The notes beneath the pieces are model-generated. The model saw nothing but the letters and a program-made list of their open reading frames with translations. It made no database searches and was not told the origin of the DNA. A DNA stretch of 64,000 bases from Corbicula japonica (lineage: Eukaryota; Mollusca; Bivalvia; Venerida; Cyrenidae), in assembly GCA_038501625.1 (NCBI GenBank), contig JAZAYU010000182.1, positions 682,001-746,000 of the forward strand. Reading direction: 5' to 3'. Of this stretch, positions 41,801 to 47,800 are shown in pieces. Position 1 is the stretch's first letter. The number at the start of each line of letters is the position of its first letter. The position numbers and the translations under genes were made by a program.

Positions 41801-44800
41801 ATATTTGATTTAATTATATTTGGGGAATATTTTTAGAATTTAAGCAGTGGTGCGTCGAAATAATGATCACTTCAACATAGAATATCATACAATTATACGC
41901 TAACTTTGAAATGCCTATATCAGAATGCTGAACACGGTAATTGTCCATTTCCTAGTGATTTGAGAGTCGGCTTTGATACTTAAAATAGTTTGCATAATCC
42001 GTGTTCAACAAAACAATATATATTACAAACTCGGGTTGACTGAGTCTGTTCATGAGTAGCATTAAAATGCAAATTACTGTTTACGCCGTCTGGCCCAGGG
42101 TTGAACGCATCTCAATATCAACATATATTTATCGTTCTCCACGGCTTACCAATGGCATAATTCATAACACCACTTATTGAATGTTTGGGCAGAATATTAT
42201 AACCGCCACAATGCACAACGAACGCTGGCGTGATTTTGAAGTTTCACAGTATTTTACGAAATATGTAATTTTTAGCTCGACTATTCGAAGAATATGTCGA
42301 GCTATTGTACTCACTTGGCAGTCGCCGTCCCGCTTTGGTTAAAGTTTACGTGCAACCTACCTATATCTTAAAAACTACTATAGCTACAGCTTTTAAACTT
42401 GGCACACTTGTTCATCATCATGTCCCGAGTGTGTTTGCCAAGAACCATAACTCTAACTTTCATTTTGATCAAATTATGGCCCTTTTTTTACTTAAAATTT
42501 CAGGTTAAAGTTTGCGTGCAAGCTACTGTACAAACTCATAACTTCAATACTACCTATACTACAGCTTTCAAACTTGGCACACTTGTTCATCATCATGTCC
42601 TGTGTGTGTATGCCAAGAACCATAACTCTAACTTTCATTTTGATCAAATTATGGCCCTTTTTCGACTTAGAATTTCAGGTTAAAGTTTGCGTGCAAGCTA
42701 CTGTACAAACTCATATCTTCAATACTACTTACACTACAGCTTTGAAACTTTCAACACTTGTTAATCATCATATCCCAAGTGTGTATGCCAAGAACCATAA
42801 CTCTAACTTTCATTTTTATCAAATTATGCCCCTTTTTCGACTTAGAATTTCAGGTTAAAGTTTGCGTGCAAGCTACTGTACAAATCCATAACTTTCATAC
42901 TACTCATACTACAGCTTTGAAACTTTCAACACTTCTTCATCATCATAATTCAAGTTTGTCTCATCTTGTACAAATGATGGCCCTTTTTCGACTTAGAATT
43001 TCAGGTTAAAGTTTGCGTGCAAGCTAGTTACTTTCATACTTCTTTTACTATAGCTTTGAAACTTAAGACACTTGTTAACCATCATGACCCTGACTATTTA
43101 TGCCAAGAACCATAACTCTTTCTTTCATGATAATCAAATTATGGCCCGTTTTCGACTTAGAATTTCAGGTTAAAGTTTGCGTGCAAGCTACTGTAAAAAC
43201 CCATAACTTCCATACTACTTATACTACAGCTTTGAAACTTTCAACACTTGTTCATCATCATAATTCAAGTTTGTATGCCAAGAACCATAACTCTAATTTC
43301 CATTTTGTTTAAATTATGGCCCTTTTTCGACTGAGAATTTCAGGTTAAAGTTTGTGTGCAAGGTAGTTACTTAAATACTTCTTGTACTATAGCTTTGAAA
43401 CTTAAGACACTTGTTTACCATCATGACCCTGACTATGTGTGCCAATAACCATAACTCTTTCTTTCATTTTTAATCAAATTATGGCCCTTTTTCGACTTGA
43501 AATTTCAGGTTAAAGTTTTCGTGCAAGATAGTAACTTTCATACTTCTCGTACTATAGCTTTGAAACTTAAGACACTTGTTTACCATCATGACCCTGACTA
43601 TGTATGCCAAGAACAATAACTCTTTCTTTCATTTTTAATCAAATTATGCCCCTTTTTTGACTTAGAATTTCAGGTTAAAGTTTGCGTGCAAGCTAGTTAC
43701 TTTCATACTTCTTGTACTATAGCTTTGAAACTTATTCATCATCATGACCCTGACTATGTATGCCAAGAACCATAACTCATTGATTTTTTTCAAATTACTG
43801 CCCTTTTTAGACTTAAAAATTAAGGTTTAAAATTTGTATACCTTTATTTTATCTTACATCAGGTTTATTTTCAAAGGCCCATAACTCATCCTTGCTTTTT
43901 TATATTTGATTTTTGCCCTTTTCACTTGAAATTAGAATTAAGACTTATAAATAATTGTTAAAGGTTCAATGTTAGTGTTTTTCATATGTAATGCTATAGA
44001 AAATGTTTAAAACAGATGTACTTAACATACTTTGGTTGAAAGTGTTGAGTAGTTGTGGGGTGGGTGGGGGCATAGACTATACTATACTATACTAAATTAC
44101 CATACCATACCATACCATACCATACCATACCATACCATACCATACCATACCATACCATACCATACCATACTATACTATACTATACTATACTATGCTATAC
44201 TATTACTATTACTATACTATTACTATACTACACTATGCTATACTATCCTATTACTATACTATTACTATACTGTACTATACTACTACTATACTATTACTAT
44301 ACTATTACTATACTATACTATACTATACTATACTATACTATACTATACTATACTATACTATACTATACCATACCATACCATACCATACCATACCATACCA
44401 TACCATACCATACCATACCATACCATACTATACTATACTATACTATGCTATACTATTACTATTACTATACTATTACTATACTACACTATGCTATACTATC
44501 CTATTACTATACTATTACTATACTGTACTATACTACTACTATACTATTACTATACTATTACTATACTATACTATACTATACTATACTATACTATACTATA
44601 CTATACTATACTATACTATACTATACTATACTATACTATACTATACTATACTATACCATACCATACCATACCATACCATACCATACCATACCATACCATA
44701 CCATACCATACCATACTATTACTATACTATTACTATACTATTACTATGCTATACTATACTATACTATACTATACTATACTATACTATACTATACTATACT

Positions 44801-47800
44801 ATACTATACTATACTATACTATACTATACTATACTATACTATACTATACTATAATATACTATTACTATACTATTACTATACTATTACTATACTATTACTA
44901 TACTATACTATTACTATACTATTACAACACCAGCAACACCAACACCACCACCAACCAGATCAACACCACCACCAACAACAACATCAACAACAACACTAAC
45001 AACCAACACCACCACCACCACCAGCAACAACAACACTAACAACCAACACCACCACCAGCACCAGCAACAACACTACCACCACCAACAACAACACCAACAA
45101 TGACAACACCTGCAACCAGCATACCATACTGTACTACACCACGCCACACTACTATAGGTGGGCAAAGATAGTGGGTTGATGGGTGTGGAATCAGGGGTTT
45201 ATGGACTGGGCTGTGTAAACCCAAAAAAATCTACAAGAATAAATTAAGTGTAATTTATTGATTTCCTAACTTGGATTAAGAAACTTTTGTTCATGTGTGT
45301 TTGTTGGAGGTGTCATAAACTCCTGAATCACTCCCCAGTTTAAATGAAGCCCAGTTACAATGTGCTTAATAATTCTGACTTTTCGAATAGTCGAGCTTGC
45401 AGTCGTTTCCGACTGGCTCTTGTTTAAAATTATTTTAGTATGCAAACCAGGCTAGGATAACGACTTTTCAGAAAATGTGCAAAAATTGAAAAAAAAAACT
45501 TGTGAAAAAAATAATTAAATGTAAAAAAAGGTGAAATATGCATATCAGGAATTGCCACATTCAGAAAAAAACAGCCTCCCCACACAGTCAAGAAGAAGAG
45601 AGGGGGAGAGAGCATGGTTAATAAAATAATCAGTTTCAAAAAGGACGCCACTAACAAAAAACAAAAATGAGAACCCGAGGGGTTACCGCCTTGGAACGGT
45701 CAGTGGCAAATCAAATTGCCACTGGGGGTTTAAACCAGGTTCTAGGGTGCACCAACCTCACACTTGCCCCAACAGGTTCTCGTATCACAAGACAAGTACA
45801 AATTGTCTTGGTGAAATAACTCCAACCCACCCATCAGCTCAACAATGTTGTATGCAAAAGCATACAAACATAAAAACATAAGAAGCTAATAGCATTGCAA
45901 AGCCAAAGGGCGGGTACGCAATGATCTTTCCGAGACCAGAGCATCTGGAGTAAAATCAGCAAGAACACGATGACAGGGATAAGAGAAACAAATCGAGCTT
46001 CTAGGTTCTTTTAAGAAAAGATTTCCCCATTAACCTTCATAAACTCTTAAACCCCAGCCACCGTCGTGCAATCAAAGAGGTAAGCATAATGATCAACTGT
46101 AGAAGGGTTAATCACTAGGCCTGCAGAGCGCTGTAAAATATCATGTTGGTAACCTTTCTTTTTAAATTTACAGATGGTTTTTACGAATAACCGGGAGAAA
46201 TTAACACTGCCTTTTATCTTTTTAAGTTTATAAATTAAATCTCCATAAAAAACTGGTTGTGAAATACCTTGTTGCAAAAGTGATTTTAAACTGCATTTGT
46301 ATTTATGAATTAAATCTGGGTATCGGCGATAAAACTTGCAAAAGGTTTTCCTTAATTTGTGATACCGATAACCTTGTTTTAAAAGTTTTTCTGTAATGCA
46401 AAGATTACGTTCATTGAAATCATTTACATTGTTGCAAGCTCTTGAAAAGCGAACAAGCATTAAGTGTGCATTATTAACGTGTCAACAATATTAATTGTTT
46501 TTGAAATTTCAGACGAAAAACGAACAGAAGCCGGCTCGTTATTGGGAGCCCTGATAGCAGTGGTCGTCGTCTCCATCATCATCATTGCTGTTCTGTCTAT
46601 ACTGCTGGCTCGCTTTGTCTACCTGTACCTGCAGAGAAAAAAAGGGGGAGAATACCTCAGTGACTACGGTAACGCATGGTTATACGTAAAAGGCAGCTTA
46701 TATAAATGTTTTACATAAGAGTTAATATACTCTGATCCGAATAAAAGTGTACAGGGCGATTTTTCGTCAAATGCTTTTCTTAATGCCTAAATATTTGGAA
46801 TCAAAACTGAGAATATATCATTTTTTATTTCTGTAGTAAAATAATATATATGATTTTAATTTTAATTTTGATACTAAATATTAAGGCATTAAGAAAAGCA
46901 GTTAATAAAAAATCATAGCAAACAGAGTGCACACTTTCTTTTGGAATAAAGATAATAAAACTGATGATCAGTGTGTAAACTATTTTTATCACAAGAGGCA
47001 AAATACCCGGATTATTGAACGCTTACGCGGAGATAACACTAACATAAATCTGACACCAAATTATCAACATTTTATTTTAAGTCGACCATTTTGCAGAAGC
47101 AGTATATAATGGATATATTATTTTAATCAAATAAATCTGTTATTTGTCATTATGAAGGCAAAGTACAAGTTATTCTCTATGCACTCAATTTAATGTGTGT
47201 ATATAAACGTAAGCAATGGTAATGGGTGCTAAATATTAAGGACAAGTGTTTGCTTCTTACACAGATATTTCGAAGAAAAGCAATTCTGGTTTATAAAATA
47301 TCGGTTATGTTTTTTTATGCTGAAATTTTTCATTTGTTTTCATCGTGTTAAAAAAGTTTTAATGTGATTACACAGTCACGCTTGTTATTGAAAAACCTTT
47401 AAAGTGTCTAATATTGATAGATTTGAATGTGTTAGCGATTCACTTACCCCCTTTTTCATATTTCTCCTTTTATTCAGATACGGACAAACCGACAAGTAAC
47501 GAGTATGACAAATTTCCTGTTCCGATGGTTAAGCTTACATCATCTGCTGCACCTTTCAATCATCAACGTCACGTGATGGAAAGAGGTGTATCATTTGCTG
47601 CAAGCCCCGCCCCACATGGATTTGAAAAGCATGTGATTGGAAACGGTGAGGTACCAATGTCGCCTCCACCAGTTGAAACGCATCGTTCGGGGACAAGCAT
47701 AATAAGTTTTAGACGAAGTGCTAGCAACATGACTGAAAAGAGTGTAAATAGCATTAGCGCCATAAAAATTAAGGATACCACTAGCTACGCAGATACATCG

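Larger units (their letters stand above)
42274..45397. mobile_element. 3.1-kb non-autonomous element with 16-bp inverted ends and tandem core
   Basis: AGCTCGACTATTCGAA at 42274-42289 is repeated exactly in reverse complement at 45382-45397. Between them lie 8-9 copies of a 150-175-bp unit, a spacer, a long pentanucleotide array and a CAAC-rich tract. There is no transposase. Tandem core plus microsatellite is the structure of non-autonomous pearl/Helitron-like elements described in bivalves, but the exact inverted termini would be unusual for those, so the class is open. It lies in the intron between CCP35 and the membrane exon. Confidence 0.7.

Noticed and set aside
42335..43765. CRISPR-like array
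   Set aside because: Long 150-175-bp tandem units without short repeats and unique spacers, in an animal genome.
44053..45039. A 328-codon open frame and overlapping 220- and 254-codon frames
   Set aside because: They are translations of CATAC/TATAC and CAA repeats in several frames; no protein features.
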